Assembly (NCBI GenBank): GCA_030998225.1
Contig: JAPYXD010000056.1
Span: forward strand, 1,054,001 to 1,118,000
Direction: 5' to 3'
DNA: 64,000 nt
DNA from: Diplolepis rosae
Taxonomy: Eukaryota > Arthropoda > Insecta > Hymenoptera > Diplolepididae
The position numbers were made by a program, and so were the translations under genes. This document shows, in pieces, positions 50,190 to 62,140 of this stretch. The notes beneath the pieces were generated by a model, which was not told the origin of the DNA, made no database searches, and saw only the letters and a program-made list of their open reading frames with translations. Positions within the stretch are counted from its first letter, which is position 1; each line of letters starts with the position of its first letter.

Positions 50190-52930
50190 TTATATTATAA
50201 TTTTGGAAAAATTTGGACGGCTTGACACGCTCGTAACAATCGGTGTTTGTTCATTTACTCCAGAATTATCAGTGGTTATATTTTTGTCTTCAATATTCTT
50301 ATATTTTAATTCATCATAATTTCCTTGATTATTCCTAACCTTAAATAATTTTTTCTTATTTATAAATTGTTCAGTTTCTTCAAAATTATCCTCCTCAATA
50401 TCTTCTTCAAAATTGTCATAGTTTATTTCTCCATGGCATGCTAGATCTGTTACGGGTACTTTTTGCTTATATTCTAAATCAGATATGCATTTTGCATTCC
50501 TTGGTTTAACTAAATTTACTTCAATACTATTCTTATTATTTATATAATTATGTCCAATATTCTCTACATCAATAGGGTTCCTTGATAAAGCATCTGCATT
50601 TACATTAGTTTTACGTGCCTTATATGCAACATCAAAATCATATTCTGCCAGTTTTAGTTTCCACCTAGTTACTCGAGAGCAAGGATCTTTCGAGTTTTGA
50701 AACCATACTAGTGGTTTATGGTCTGTGACCAAGGTAAATTTTATTCCGTACAAATAAGGGCGAAAATTGTTACGCAATAAATAATTGCTAAAGCTTCTTT
50801 TTCGTATGTGTCGTATTTTCTTTCACAGTCATTTAATGATCTAGAAGTATAGGCTATAGATTTATTATTACCTATTTTACCCTGTGAAAGTATTCCACCT
50901 ATAGCAAATCCTGACGCATCAGTTGTTAAAATAAAAGGTTGTGAGAAGTCTGGTATTTGTAAAAGAGGTTCTTCACACAATTTTTCTTTTAAAAGTTTAA
51001 ATGCTTCTTGTTGTTTTTCTGACCAATTAAATTTTACATCCTTCTTTAAAAGATGATTCCAGAGTGTTGCAATTTTAGAAAATCCATCAATAAATCTTCG
51101 GTAATAACCAGCTAATCCTAAAAATTGTTTAATATTTTTAGGGTTTTTTGGTATCGGAAAATTTTATACTGCCTCTAGTTTCTTAGGATCTGGTCGTATT
51201 CCTTCTTTGTCTATTATGTGTCCTAACTAAGCAACTTCTGGACGTAAAAATTCACATTTATCCGGCTGTAATTTGAGATTTGCTGCACTTAATCTTTCCA
51301 TTAGTTTGTTAAATTTTTCTTCGTGTTCTTCTAAAGAATTTGCATATAAAACAATGACATCTAAGTAGATGAATAACTCGGTGCCTTGAAGTCCTGTTAA
51401 AACTAAATCCATTAATCGTTGAAAGGTAGCTGGTGCATTTTTTAATCCAAATAGCATACGGTCAAATTCGTAAAGGCCATAAGGGGTTGAAAAAGCCGTT
51501 TTATGAGTCTGCAGGGCTCATTTTTATTTGATGAAATCAGGAAGCAAGATCAAATACAGAAAAATATTGCGCAGATCCTAATTGATCTAAAATATCGATT
51601 ATATTTTGTAAAGGGTAAGAATCTCTAATCGTTTTTTCATTGAGTTTGTAAAAATCAAGTACCATTCGCCATTTTCTATTTCCATGTGAGACCAATTTTT
51701 TAGGTACTATTCAAACAGGTGTATTATATGGTGATTGTGAGGGTTCAATAATTTTATTTTCGATTAGTTCATTTACTTGACGTGAAATTTCTTCTTCATG
51801 TACTGGAGGAAATCTATATTGTTTTGAAAATATAGGTTGATCATCTTTTGTTGGAATGTTATGTTGTAAGACAGTTGTTGCTCCTAATGGTTCTCCTGGT
51901 ATGTGGAGTCGATCTGCATATCTTTCAATTAAGTTTTCTAGATGTTGTTATTCTTGTTCATTTAAATGATTTAATCTTAATAATTCCTTAATTGCGATTT
52001 CTCGATTTTTATTTGAAATATTTAATGATTGGTGATAACCATTTGTTTGTGGAATCAGACTAATTAAATCATTAAAAATTTGTTGTGAAAAATTAAGTTT
52101 TTCATTTCCTAAATTTAATTTTCTGTCATTATGATTTATTGTTTTCTCATGTATTGATAGTTCTTCAAAGTCTATCAATTCAACAGTTGGTATAGTAAAT
52201 CTTTGAGGTTGTGTATTTGTATTGAATATTTTCATGTACGCTTTATTATTATTAGAAACGATTGCATTTCCTAAATAAAGTCCATTGCACAAGTGTAATT
52301 GTGGAATAAATCGCTGTTTTTGTTCACTGCTTTTGATTTTTACATAAAAATCTGAAATTGTCCTTGCTGGAACCAATATAGTTTCTCGCATTTTAAATGG
52401 GTAAATTTTATCATTTATTGCGTGCTTTTTTTATGCATAATTAATTTTTGCGTTATTATTTCTAAAAAACCATCTAAAATACCATCACGTCCAATAGATA
52501 CTTCATTCGGTATTATTTTGAGGGTAGTCAAGTAGCCAAAAATATTGATCGTTATCTGGCCAAGTGTAAATACAGGGTGTTCATTTATGCACGTTAGTTT
52601 TAGGCATTCGTATTTATTTATTTTTACATTTGTTTTAACTGCTCGTTGTTTGATTGAATTTGATCCGGCATCTATATCCATCATCATGTTTATAGGATTT
52701 TTCAATCCTTCAGCTGATAAAATTATATGAGGGATTGTATTACTTGTATTCAAATTGACTTTTTCAGTTTTATTTTCGATCAAATTAGGTGCATTCAATT
52801 GTTCATTTAACCCCTCCTTTGTGCACCCGTTTCGGGAAGGGCATTGGAGTTATCCTGATGATTAAATTCTTGTTGTTGAAATTGTTGTTGTGGTTGTTGT
52901 GGTAATTGTTGATTAGTATTTATTTTTTAT
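50190..52930 (-). pseudogene. Gypsy element C: end of gag, protease, RT, RNase H
   Basis: In minus-strand order: a Gln-rich gag end (QQLPQQPQQQFQQQEF, about 52900); a protease with MDIDAGSNSI (52650); a linker; then RT with IVPKKLVSHGNRKWRMVLDF, FSVFDLAS, MLFGLKNAPATFQRLMD and FIYLDVIVLYA. The second catalytic Asp of YxDD is Val here. The thumb FLGLAGYYRRFIDGF and RNase H (TTDASGFAIGGILSQ, YEKEALAIIY, VTDHKPLVWF, NADALSRNP) follow. Several stops and frameshifts are scattered through it. Integrase is absent: the element is cut off after the RNase H tail, an Asn/Glu-rich segment ending at about 50190. Confidence 0.85.
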
Positions 52931-53653
52931 TAAAATTCCGAGAAGCATTATATATGAAAGATACTTTATTCTTTTTGTAACCAAAGTTCGTAATTAAATG
53001 TCTAAAATTTTGCACAATGAGTCAGTTTTCACAATTATCATATAAAAACTATTTTGATCATTTTACCAGTCATTATCTTCGAACCTTGTACAATTAAAAA
53101 TCTTTAGAGATGGTAGTCATTTAATGTTTTAGATGGATATTTACATAATACTTAATTTTTGAAGTACTCTAATTGCAATATTCAAAAAAAAAAAGTAAAA
53201 CACTATTGATGAAAAAATACTAATAATAAACACAAACAAAATGAAAATGACTAATTCTTCTTCTCCTCTTTTTATAATCTGATTATTCTTCATGTTTTTG
53301 ATAAATTTATGAATGCTTTCCATATACATAATTTGCTTGCATTATGGAATTCTCTCGTGTACTATGATAATCATCGATACCGAAAATTTTCTTTAGATAA
53401 TATACTGCCTCCTGCTATGGAAGCGAACATGTTCTATATATAGAAAAGTACTTTTTAAATCTTCATTGAATTTAAAGTTTTTCGTTAATTATTCATGATA
53501 TTCTAAAGCAGAAGGTTCTCTAAAATAAAATACAAGGTATCTGTTTCGTAATTTGAATATAAAGAACGAGAAATGTTATTAACCACATTAGACGAAGTTC
53601 AAATGATATACAAATTAAGCTTGGGATACGATTTTAAATGTTAAGATTATTCA
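52931..53653. other. AT-rich stretch, no feature recognised
   Basis: Upstream gag sequence of Gypsy C is not recognisable here. No ORF is supported. Confidence 0.4.
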
Positions 53654-53887
53654 ATGTGTAAAATTTTTAGTAATATACCAATATTTACCAATATTTACAA
53701 GAAATTTTGTATAGAGACTATTTATCCAGCGAACAGAGCCCGTAAATTAATTGAAAAAACCTATAGAAAACGATTTCGAAAAATTTATACAAATAAATGG
53801 ACTGTAACATGCGAACTTTGTTACGAAAGAGGTCACAAACCAGTAAATTGTACTGCTCCGAAGCAGAATAAAAAATTTATAGAATAA
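53654..53887 (+). pseudogene. Short retroelement ORF with CCHC knuckle
   Basis: The 77 residues are basic (RKLIEKTYRKRFRKIY) and end in CELCYERGHKPVNC, a nucleocapsid-type zinc knuckle, followed by TAPKQNKKFIE and a TAA. A polypurine tract and LTR-like start lie about 155 bases downstream, so this could be the last ORF of the element preceding that LTR. No capsid or pol sequence is seen upstream. Confidence 0.45.
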
Positions 53888-54047
53888 ATTTCAACTTATA
53901 CATTATGAATAAATTTAAAAAGAATTTTGCAACCAAATATATGATATCACGCGATGTGACACATTGCTAAGAAAAATATAAAAAATTGGATGAATAAAAA
54001 TAAAAATGAGTTTAAACATGTAGATATAATCTCCATGTTTAAACAAA

Positions 54048-54485
54048 AGGGGGGAGGTGTCACGTTCCGTAACTATCATGATTGAAATTTGGAAATGGAG
54101 AGTTTTTCTAGTCATATGTCCTGATCAACAATTAACAGGCATAAGGGTATAATGGAAGCAAATAATTTAAACATTACCTGAATAAATATTGGCTAACAGC
54201 TTAATATTATATCAATGTAAGAACGTATCATAAAAGTATTTAATGTTGTATATGAGCATTTATATCATCAGAAAAAATAATTAATTACCTTTTAAAATAG
54301 GTAAATTTTAAAAAAAATTTGAATTATTTGATAAAAAGATGAAATAATGTATGTGTACGTATGAATCACGAACGGTAACAATGATAATTGAAATGGATTA
54401 CAATTCTGTAAGAAAAACAAAACTCAATATCTTCGAAAGTGTGTACATGGTCATTTGAACCCCATGTCCAAACTAAGGGGGGAGG
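54048..54485 (+). repeat. Two successive polypurine tract / LTR-start junctions
   Basis: AAGGGGGGAGGTGTCACGTT (54048-54067) and AAGGGGGGAGGTGTCACGTC (54476-54495) are the same junction 428 bases apart. Each is preceded by CCATGTYYAAAC-like sequence. TGTCACG is the LTR start in both. The intervening 428 bases would be a truncated first LTR followed by the 3' end of a second copy. Confidence 0.55.
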
Positions 54486-55322
54486 TGTCACGTCTTGTGC
54501 CCATCAGCATTTATTTATTTGTAATATCATAATTTTCATCGCTATAAAATATGCATAAACGATATGTTTTGGAAGGTATTAATTATACGAAATAAAATGT
54601 ACGGTAGTAAAATTGTAATAGGGAGAGAGAAGTAGTAACTTTATAAATAGACAACGCTTATTAATGAAACGTCGAAACCCTTACAAAGGTGTGAACGAGG
54701 GAACCCCATCGGAACGCGCTAAATAAACAAGAATATCGTCCGGGACAGCAAAACAGAGAAATTAAAAAACTAGTTGATCTGAAAAGAAGGAACGTCGGGG
54801 AAACCAGAGGAGAAAAGCTATTCGAACATATTTTTCCCATTTTTCTTCTTTAATATACGGAAAAGTCAAGCAGATCAGCTACGTGCCAAGGTCGGAAAAG
54901 CGTCAACCAGAGGCTGGTAAAAATATCCAGGCCAAAACCTGTATCGATTGAAAAATGGCGACCAGGACCACTATCGATCCAAAATTGCCCATAAAAGCGA
55001 CTGCGAATCCGCAAATTTTTAGTTACCATCAGACCATCTTAAATTTCGTAACTCTCCCTCGAAACGTACTTCTTCAGTTCTTCGTCGGTTTTTCGTCAGT
55101 CTTCTTCAAGTCCGCCATCGCGAGTGTTTATCCTCCCGAACACTATAGAAGTAACTCAGTTATAAGTCAAGTTCCTACAAGTGACTGTTATCGGTACGTT
55201 CCTTAAGTGTTGGATTATCAGTGGTTAAATTTCCTACAAGGATTTCAAGTGGCTCCCAAGTAGCAACCTCCAAAAATCATTAGATCCAGGATTAAATCCC
55301 AGCAGGCTCCGATTGAAATATT
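54486..55322 (+). repeat. LTR (TGTCACG start) with leader-like end
   Basis: It starts TGTCACGTCTTGTGCC after a polypurine tract. The last 220 bases match 21878-22085. CACTATAGAAGTAACTCAGT and GTGACTGTTATCGG suggest a transcription start zone. The true LTR end may be CTACA near 55240, with TGGCTCCCAAG following as a primer site; the shared similarity with 22.0 kb runs across that point. Confidence 0.55.
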
Positions 55323-55362
55323 ATAATTATTATTATATTATTATATATTATATTACAGTATA

Positions 55363-55494
55363 GATGACATCTCTCTGATACTATAGTAAAAGTATGGTGA
55401 ATGACACTATTCCAAACTTTATATACACGGTGATTCATTTTAATCTATAATCCTAAATATCTTCTAAAATACCTTATCTACGAAAAATTAAATG
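55363..55494 (+). repeat. 130-bp direct repeat, copy 1
   Basis: CAGTATAGATGACATCTCTC through ATCTACGAAAAA is repeated about 720 bases on with roughly 94% identity. The function is unknown; it may be paired ends of a small element. Confidence 0.75.
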
Positions 55495-55795
55495 CAAAAT
55501 TTCATCAACATTTATTCAATTATCAAAAAAAAAGTTTTAACTTGTTTTTATGAAAATTAAGACACTTTGACAATGGCTTGAATAACAGGTGAACCTGTAA
55601 CTTTGAACGATAGTGTATGTAATAAAGTACATAAAAATGAGTTGGAGCGTGAATTTATAGTCTTCAAAAATTTTTTTAGACAATCTGAGTGTTTATAAAT
55701 GTAAAATATCTGGACATAGGTTACTAAAATTCTGACTGTGAAAATTTGTTTTATTTAATTTGTATTACTAATTAATTATTTTTCAATAAATTCAG

Positions 55796-55832
55796 CCTGC
55801 TGAGGTTAGCAAACCAAGGCAGAGAAACTAAA
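55796..55832 (+). ncRNA. Degenerate hammerhead-like motif (PLE relic)
   Basis: GCCTGCTGAGGTTAGCAAAC then CAAGGCAGAGAAACT resembles the PLE motif with substitutions in the core (CTGCTGA) and a broken stem II. It is preceded by AATAAATTCA, as in the intact copies. It lies between two direct repeats. Confidence 0.4.
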
Positions 55833-56081
55833 AATGAGTTTTTCAATTATTTGTATCCCCTCAACTGGATCTATCATTTATATTCATTATTTACACACTA
55901 TAGTGGGTAACCGTACTACATATATTTCAAAAGTTATTACTATTCTTGAGAGCAAAAATCTGAATTATTTCTCACTATCAATTTGAGAGTTCTTTAAACG
56001 TTAACCAAATTAACAAATGGACCCAGGTAAAAAAAAATTGGTATCGGATTGATCTAGGATTGATCTAGGATTGATCTTGAA

Positions 56082-56214
56082 TACAGTATAGATGACATCT
56101 CTCTGATACTATAGTAAAAGTATGGTGAATGAGACTATTCCAAACTTTATATATACGATGACCCATTTTAATCTATAATCCCAAATATCTTCTAAAATAC
56201 TTTATCTACGAAAA
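56082..56214 (+). repeat. 130-bp direct repeat, copy 2
   Basis: Partner of 55363-55494. Immediately before it a short tandem GGATTGATCTA is repeated three times (56045-56075). Confidence 0.75.
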
Positions 56215-57348
56215 ACTGGTTCAAACAAAGGTTGACCAGGACTGAGGTTTGTGATCTTGGAAAGGTAAAAAATTAAGGTCAAATGTCTGAGAAACGACCA
56301 GATGCCCTTTTTCTGAATTATCTTGGTTTTTCGGGGCAAACAACCGTTCAAGATGCTTTACAAAAGTCGATGAAATATTAAGGTGCACATCATCTTGACC
56401 ATCATGACCTGCAGGTCAATTTTCAAGGTGACTTGAAGGTCAAGACGATTTTTCTTAGATTGAACTCTGTGCCCGGATGAATTTTTTTTGTAGACTTCAG
56501 GCTGTGGATTGTTATCACAACGTTCCCCCAAATACACTCAGACAGTAACAATCATTTCGGATAAGATGTAAAGACTGTAACTATGTAGTTACAAAAGTGA
56601 CAATCTTGACAGTGTCACTTCTCTGTGACTAGTTACAAAAAATGACACTTTGTCCTTACTTTTAGCGTTACCTAGAAACAACGGCATGGACATAGTAAGA
56701 TCATCGTACTATTGTACACATCTCCCTTCGTTTATGTATTTTCAGAGTTTTCTCATTCTCTTATGCTCTGGTATGACTTTTCTTCTTGCGATTGAAGATC
56801 ATTGAAATCTTTTCTACTATGATCAGTGTTGGGAGACTCTTTTTCGATCCTTGATTTCGTAAAATTCTCATCTTTTTTCCCACTTCTTTGATTTCTTATT
56901 TATAAGTTCAAAACGTCTCACAAATTAATTTTCATCTTCATTCTTTCAGGACTGTTTTTCATAACCCAATCTTTTTTCATTATAATATTGTATACTTTGC
57001 AATATTCTTTCGATTTCTTCGTTTCCTAAAATTTATATTCATTGTTTTTTCTTCTTCTTTTTTAAGTTTTTCCTATTGTGTTCGAGACTTTTTCCATTTT
57101 GATTTCTGTTACAGTTTTGTTCACTCATGATAAACATTAGAATGGTCTTGCTCCCCTACAACACATTGTTTTTTACATTTGACTTTTTAATTTCTCCATT
57201 TTTATTTAGAATTTTGGAGACGCTTGAATACCTTGTTGTGTTAAACATAAATGCTAAACATCGTATGTAATCTTTGTGATTGATTTCTCACCCTTCTTTT
57301 ACGTTTCTTGATGAATCCTGATACAAATAATTAATAAATTATATATAT
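56215..57348. other. Non-coding stretch
   Basis: Contains several AAGGTCAA/TTGACC-type short blocks at 56230-56450 and a pyrimidine-rich section (56720-57300). No gene is supported. Confidence 0.4.
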
Positions 57349-57560
57349 TGTGATGTGGTACTTTTACTAGGCATAAAATTTATAAAAGTTATTTAAATTA
57401 TTGACATTGAGCAGAAAATCATGCTCGAGGCTGTCTATGACAGTCATAAGTGAGGGGTCGAGCGTAATGTACTATGTAGGCTCTTGACTCTGATTTGTGT
57501 ATTTTTAAGAATAAAATGTTGACAGGCTAGCTGAGGGGAGAGATTATGTTCCCCGGGCAC
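57349..57560 (+). repeat. LTR-start fragment related to the LTR at 23312
   Basis: TGTGATGTGGTACTTTTACT, GAGCAGAAAATCATGC and CTCGAGG blocks parallel the start of the Gypsy D LTR; both follow an (AT)n run. Identity is moderate and the rest of the LTR is absent or too diverged. Confidence 0.45.
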
Positions 57561-57834
57561 CTATTCGCAACGGCCAGACCAGAGGTTTCGTTGGCACTTA
57601 TCAATATTCTTTTGGTTTAATATTATTTTTGATTTCACTTCAACGCACTCGATACCACATGACTTTCTGTACTCTTATCCTGGGTTTTATTTGCGAAACC
57701 ATCATATAGTATTGCATATTTATTGAAATTGCAAATGTCTTCAGATAGAGGATTTCAAAAAATTTGCCCTGCTTCTATGTCGACACAATGAGATTTTGAA
57801 TGTAAACATATTATGTGTACAAATAAGTTTTGAG

Positions 57835-58490
57835 GTTTTTTTTGGCGATTTTGGAGCTTTATTCAGAGAAATTGGTACAATGTATTTTATTCAAAGTATT
57901 GCCCATCTCTTTCTACTACCTTTGACCATCTTTCAAGCAGCATACAGATACCGAATTTAAAAAATTCCTTATCTTTTGAGGTGATCCAAGAATCGACCCA
58001 ATTTTTGGCTTCTTCATAAGAAATGAAGTCCTGCTTAGCTAGGCCATGAGCCATCGAGCGGTACAAGTAGTAGTCCGAAGGAGCAATGTCTGACGAATAT
58101 GGCGGGTGAGGTAGGACATCTCAAGTAAGTGTTTCCAAAGTTTCCTGTACGACTTTAGCAACGTGTGGCCGAGCGTTGTCATGCTGAAAGATCACTTTGT
58201 CATGTCTTTTGGTATATTGGGGGCGTTCAAACTTCATTGCTCGTCTCAATTACGTCAATTGTTGTTGGTAAGGTTCCGCAGTGATGGTTTCGTTAGGCTG
58301 GAGTAGCTCATAGTAGACCACTCCGAGTTAATTCCACCAGATGCACAGCATTAACTTTTTGCCACTTTTGAAAGGTCGGAACCAATACTCACATGTTTTT
58401 ATTGATGGAGCATTCCCCTACATGCTTCAAATAGCAATCGATGTCCTTCAGCTGTACTTTTCTTCAAGTTGAAGCAAGATATTGAATCCC
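57835..58490 (-). pseudogene. Decayed mariner transposase
   Basis: In shifting minus-strand frames one reads FNLKKSTAEGHRLLFEA, KRHDKVIFQHDNARPHVAKV, VLPHPPYSSDIAPSDYYLY, RSMAHGLAKQDFISYEEAKN and FFKFGICMLLERWSKVVES. These are the second and third catalytic aspartates and the C terminus of a DD34D mariner. The first part is missing, and stops and frameshifts are frequent. It is a different family from the two other mariners here. Confidence 0.75.
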
Positions 58491-58948
58491 AGAGCAGTCT
58501 CAATTTATTGCTAAAGATCCAGCTAGTAATACGTTGATCGTAAGATGTTTACTTAACTTTTAGGCTTGAGATTTCTAGGCTTTGGCCCAAAAATATTGTT
58601 GTGTCTAATGAGTGTAATGTATCGCATTGTTAATGAGAAAGTTTATGTATATATTCAATTTATCCTTTAGTTTCTGCTGAAATATGTGAAAATATTCTGC
58701 AGTGAGATATGGTGTATCTATTTTGATGTTGCATTGTCTGATTAATGATTAATGATAATGATTGCGTTGTCTAGTTAACAAGTTTTTATTCATTTTTAAA
58801 AATAAAATTCATTTGTTTACTAATTCAACATTTCTGCTAATAAAATCCTTGTCCAAATTGTAAAAATTTTGTCGGCTTATATTTTCGTCGTAGTACTTCT
58901 TTGATTTCTCTTTTGCTGCAATAAGGTTATCATTAGCAATTGCTATTA

Positions 58949-59891
58949 AAGGGTTTTCCACTAGGGACATAACAATTTTATCTATGAATAAAACACAGAA
59001 ATATTTGAGATATTCAGTTCAAATTTATTGTGGGTGTAGTGCAAGAATTACATTTCATGAATGAAATTCAAAATCGGTCATATGACCACCACGAGCCCGT
59101 TTACAGCGGTCGATTCTTTGGACCCATCTTTCCACCACTCTGGCACACATTTCAACCGGAACGTTGGCAATTTCGCGTTGGATGTTGTCTCTGAGGTCGT
59201 CTAAAGTTGCTGACTTGTTGGCATAGACCAGTGACTTGATATGGCCCCATAAAAAGAAATCCAATGGCATTAGATCGCATGAACGTGGCGGCCATTCGAC
59301 CCGACCATTTCTCGAGATAACGCGTTCACCGAATTTGCCTTTCAATAAATCGATTGTGACGCGTGCTGTGTGACTAGTGGCACCGTCTTGTTGAAACCAC
59401 ATATCGTTGATGTCAAGTTTATCCAATTCTGGCCACAAATAATCTTCCAACATAGCACCATAGCGCTCTCTATTGACGGTAACACGAAGGTCGTTTTCAT
59501 CCAGGAAAAAATACCGCCCAATCACACCTCCGGCATGAAAACCGCACCAAACAGTCACTTTTTGCGAATGCAACGGTGTCTCAAGAAGCACATTTGGATT
59601 TGTTGCTGACCAATAACGCATATTTTGCTTATTAACAAAGCCATTGAGCCACAAATGAGCTTCGTCGCTGAAGATGATTTTTCGATGAAATTGTTCATTT
59701 TCATCAAGCTTTGCCAGAGCCAATTTCGGTAGTAATTTTTAATGATTTCCAAACCTTTCTGGTTCATGAACTTTACCATGATGAAAATGTTGACTTTAAT
59801 TAACGTTTTGACATTGACAGTTTATTAAAAAAGTTTAAGGGTGCGTTGATATAAAGTTACGAAATTGTTATGTCCCTATTGGAAAACCCTT
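58949..59891 (-). mobile_element. DD41D Tc1/mariner-like element, internally deleted
   Basis: Inverted ends AAGGGTTTTCCACTAGGGAC and AAGGGTTTTCCAATAGGGAC sit between TA duplications (58947-58948, 59892-59893). The coding part (59055-59779) starts MVKFMNQKGLEIIKNYYR, jumps by deletion to LALAKLDENEQFHRKIIFSD, and then is open to the end. Catalytic residues: IFSDEAHLWL, WFQQDGATSH and CDLMPLDFFLWG, with 41 residues between the second and third Asp, which defines the DD41D group. The helix-turn-helix domains are missing, so it cannot transpose by itself. Confidence 0.88.
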
Positions 59892-60513
59892 TATTTCGTG
59901 AAGTCGAGTTACTAATTTGATTAAGTAATCACCATATGTTTCTAGTTTTTCGTGCTCTGGGAGGGGTTCGCATGAAGGCTGTCTAGCTAATTTGCCAAAA
60001 ACTAATTCGTATAGGGTGCAGCGAGTTTCTTCGTGAGTACTTGTATTATAAGGAAATGTAGCCAGTTCTATATAGTCATCCCATTCAGAATTTTTAATGA
60101 CAAATCGTTTTAAATATTCCAGAAGTACATGATGAGTTCTTTCGAAAGATCCATTTGATTGTGCATGAACAGATGTTGATATGAATTGACGAATTTAAAA
60201 TATTTTTGACAATTTTCGGATGAGATTTCTTAAAGAATTTTTCCCCTGATCAGTAAGAAATGCTCTAGGTGATCCAAAAATACACACCAATTTCTTTATA
60301 AGAGCACCTGTTATACTATTTGTGAGAGAATTAGGAAGTGTTACTGAATATATTTTTCAATATCTAGTTTCATATTTTGCCATTATCAAGGTGCATCTGT
60401 AGTTGATATAAAAGGTTTGGAAAAATCGGGTCGCTGCAGTAAAGGTAAATGTAAGTTACCTTTTCCAAGACGATTCCTAATTTCTTCAAATTTTTCTTCA
60501 TGCTCTTCTACTA

Positions 60514-61801
60514 GGTTGTTCAAAAAGTTTTAAAAGCGAAAATGAAAATACGTTTTTTTTTTGGTGAAATCACTTTTATTGATCAGTATAATCTCCCATA
60601 AGATCAATACATTTGGTCCAACGGTCTTCCAACTTGTTTATCCCATCATGGAAGTGACTTTCTGCAAGGCCTGCAAAATACTCCTCTACGACGGCTATAA
60701 CCTCTTCGTTTGATGAAAAATGCTTCCCACGAAGGAATTTTTTGAGGTGTGGGAACAGCCAGAAGTCAGAGGGAGCTAAATCAGGCGAATAAGGTGGATG
60801 CTGCAACAATTCGTAGTTTAATTCTGTTATTTTAGTGATGGTTTTTTGAGCTGTGTGAGCGGATGCATTGTCTTGATGAAAAAGGATTTTTTTATTCTGC
60901 AAACCGGGTCTTTTTTCACGAATTTTTGCATCCAATTGATCTAAAAGGTTACAATAATATTCAGAATTTATTGTTTTGCCAGTTTGGAGATAATCCACCA
61001 ACAAAATCCCTTTTGCATCCCAAAAAACAGATGCTAACACCTTCTTCGCCGATTTCTGGACACGAACTCCCTTCGGTGCCGAAGTGCCTGGTTCACACCA
61101 CTCCTTAGCCTCTTATTTTGATTCAGGATCATGATGAAAGACCCAAGTCTCATCCATAGTGATGAATCGACGCAAAAAATCCTTTTTATCCTTTCGAAAA
61201 CGCTCCAAATGTTGCTCAGAAAGTCGCATTCGAACGTGTTTTTGTTCCATTGTGAGCGAATGTGGCGCCCATTGTGCACAGCGCTTTCTGAAACCCAAAA
61301 CTTCACGTAAAATATGAATCACACTGCCTAATGAGATGTCTAGGGCCTCTGCTAAATCTCTCTCGGTCAATCGACGATCTTCCAAAAACATATCCTGTAC
61401 TTTTGCTATGAATGCTGGTGTTGATGCACTTTTTGGACGTCCTGAGCGTGGATCGTCTTCATCGCTTTTTCGACCACGTCTGAACTCTAAAACCCATCGA
61501 TGCACAGTTGGAAATGAAGGAGCAGCTTCCTTTAACACTTTCACCATTTTTGTATGAATTTCCGTTGCTGATAAACCTTCCAAAACAAAGAATTTTATCA
61601 CTGCACGATATTCGGTTTTTTCCATTGTACAAAAATACACTGACACGTCAACTTCAAATGGCTTGTAAACAAACAATGAATTGACAGAGTGGAATGACAC
61701 TTTGGGTATGTTCATATGAAAGATGAAATCTTAAAATGGCGTAGAAATTTTGGGTTTTCTACTGCTCTATAGATGTCGCTTTCAAAACTTTTTGAACAAC
61801 C
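60514..61801 (-). mobile_element. Near-intact mariner element
   Basis: Perfect inverted ends GGTTGTTCAAAAAGTTTT bound 1288 bp, the normal mariner size. The left flank is TA; the right flank reads TG, a likely mutated TA. Removing the element rejoins the Gypsy RT frame (YANTLLVEEHEEKF), which supports the boundaries. Confidence 0.92.
60576..61625 (-). pseudogene. Mariner transposase, complete but for one stop codon
   Basis: From the ATG at 61625 the reading frame gives about 350 codons, the standard mariner length. It begins MEKTEYRAVIKFFVLEGLSA. Two helix-turn-helix domains are visible (SATEIHTKM ... VHRWVLEFRRGR, and TERDLAEALDISLGSVIHIL). The catalytic set follows: ITMDETWVFHHDPESK, ILFHQDNASAH and YSPDLAPSDFWLF, with 34 residues between the second and third Asp. 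A single TAA (61113-61115) falls directly after DPESK. Low decay suggests relatively recent insertion. The frame upstream of 61625 is also open but is not part of the family. Confidence 0.92.
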
Positions 61802-62140
61802 TGGTAATGTGTTAGCATATAAGACACTATCATCTGAATAAACAAAGAGCTCTGTTTCTTTAAGTTTCGATGATACTAGTTATTTTATGTGAATCTTCAG
61901 AGCCCATTGGAATACTACAGTTATATTACAGATATATTACAGATACAGATGTATCATAAGGAGATCGAGGAGGCTTGATTATTTCATTCTTTTTACAGTT
62001 CATTAATTTGTTCAGTAATTTATTCTTTGTGTGCTGGTGGAAATGTATATTGTTTTGAGCAAATTGGCTGCTCATCTATTGTAGGAATTGAGTGCAAAGT
62101 GGCATTTTGAGAATAAATGTATTTCCAAGGGTCAGTCAGT

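Larger units (their letters stand above)
59900..62140 (-). pseudogene. Gypsy pol relic interrupted by a mariner
   Basis: On the minus strand: ICSKQYTFPPAHKE (about 62060), then an internal deletion, ELFVYSDDSVLYANTL (RT motif C, 61810-61860), the mariner insertion, VEEHEEKFEEIRNRLGKG, LLQRPDFSKPFISTTDA (RNase H start), another deletion, then the integrase core with SPRAFLTDQGKNSL and SNGSFERTHHVLLEYLKRF. It is related to Gypsy C (compare ANSLEEHEEKF there). Three or more large deletions make it a fossil. Confidence 0.78.
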
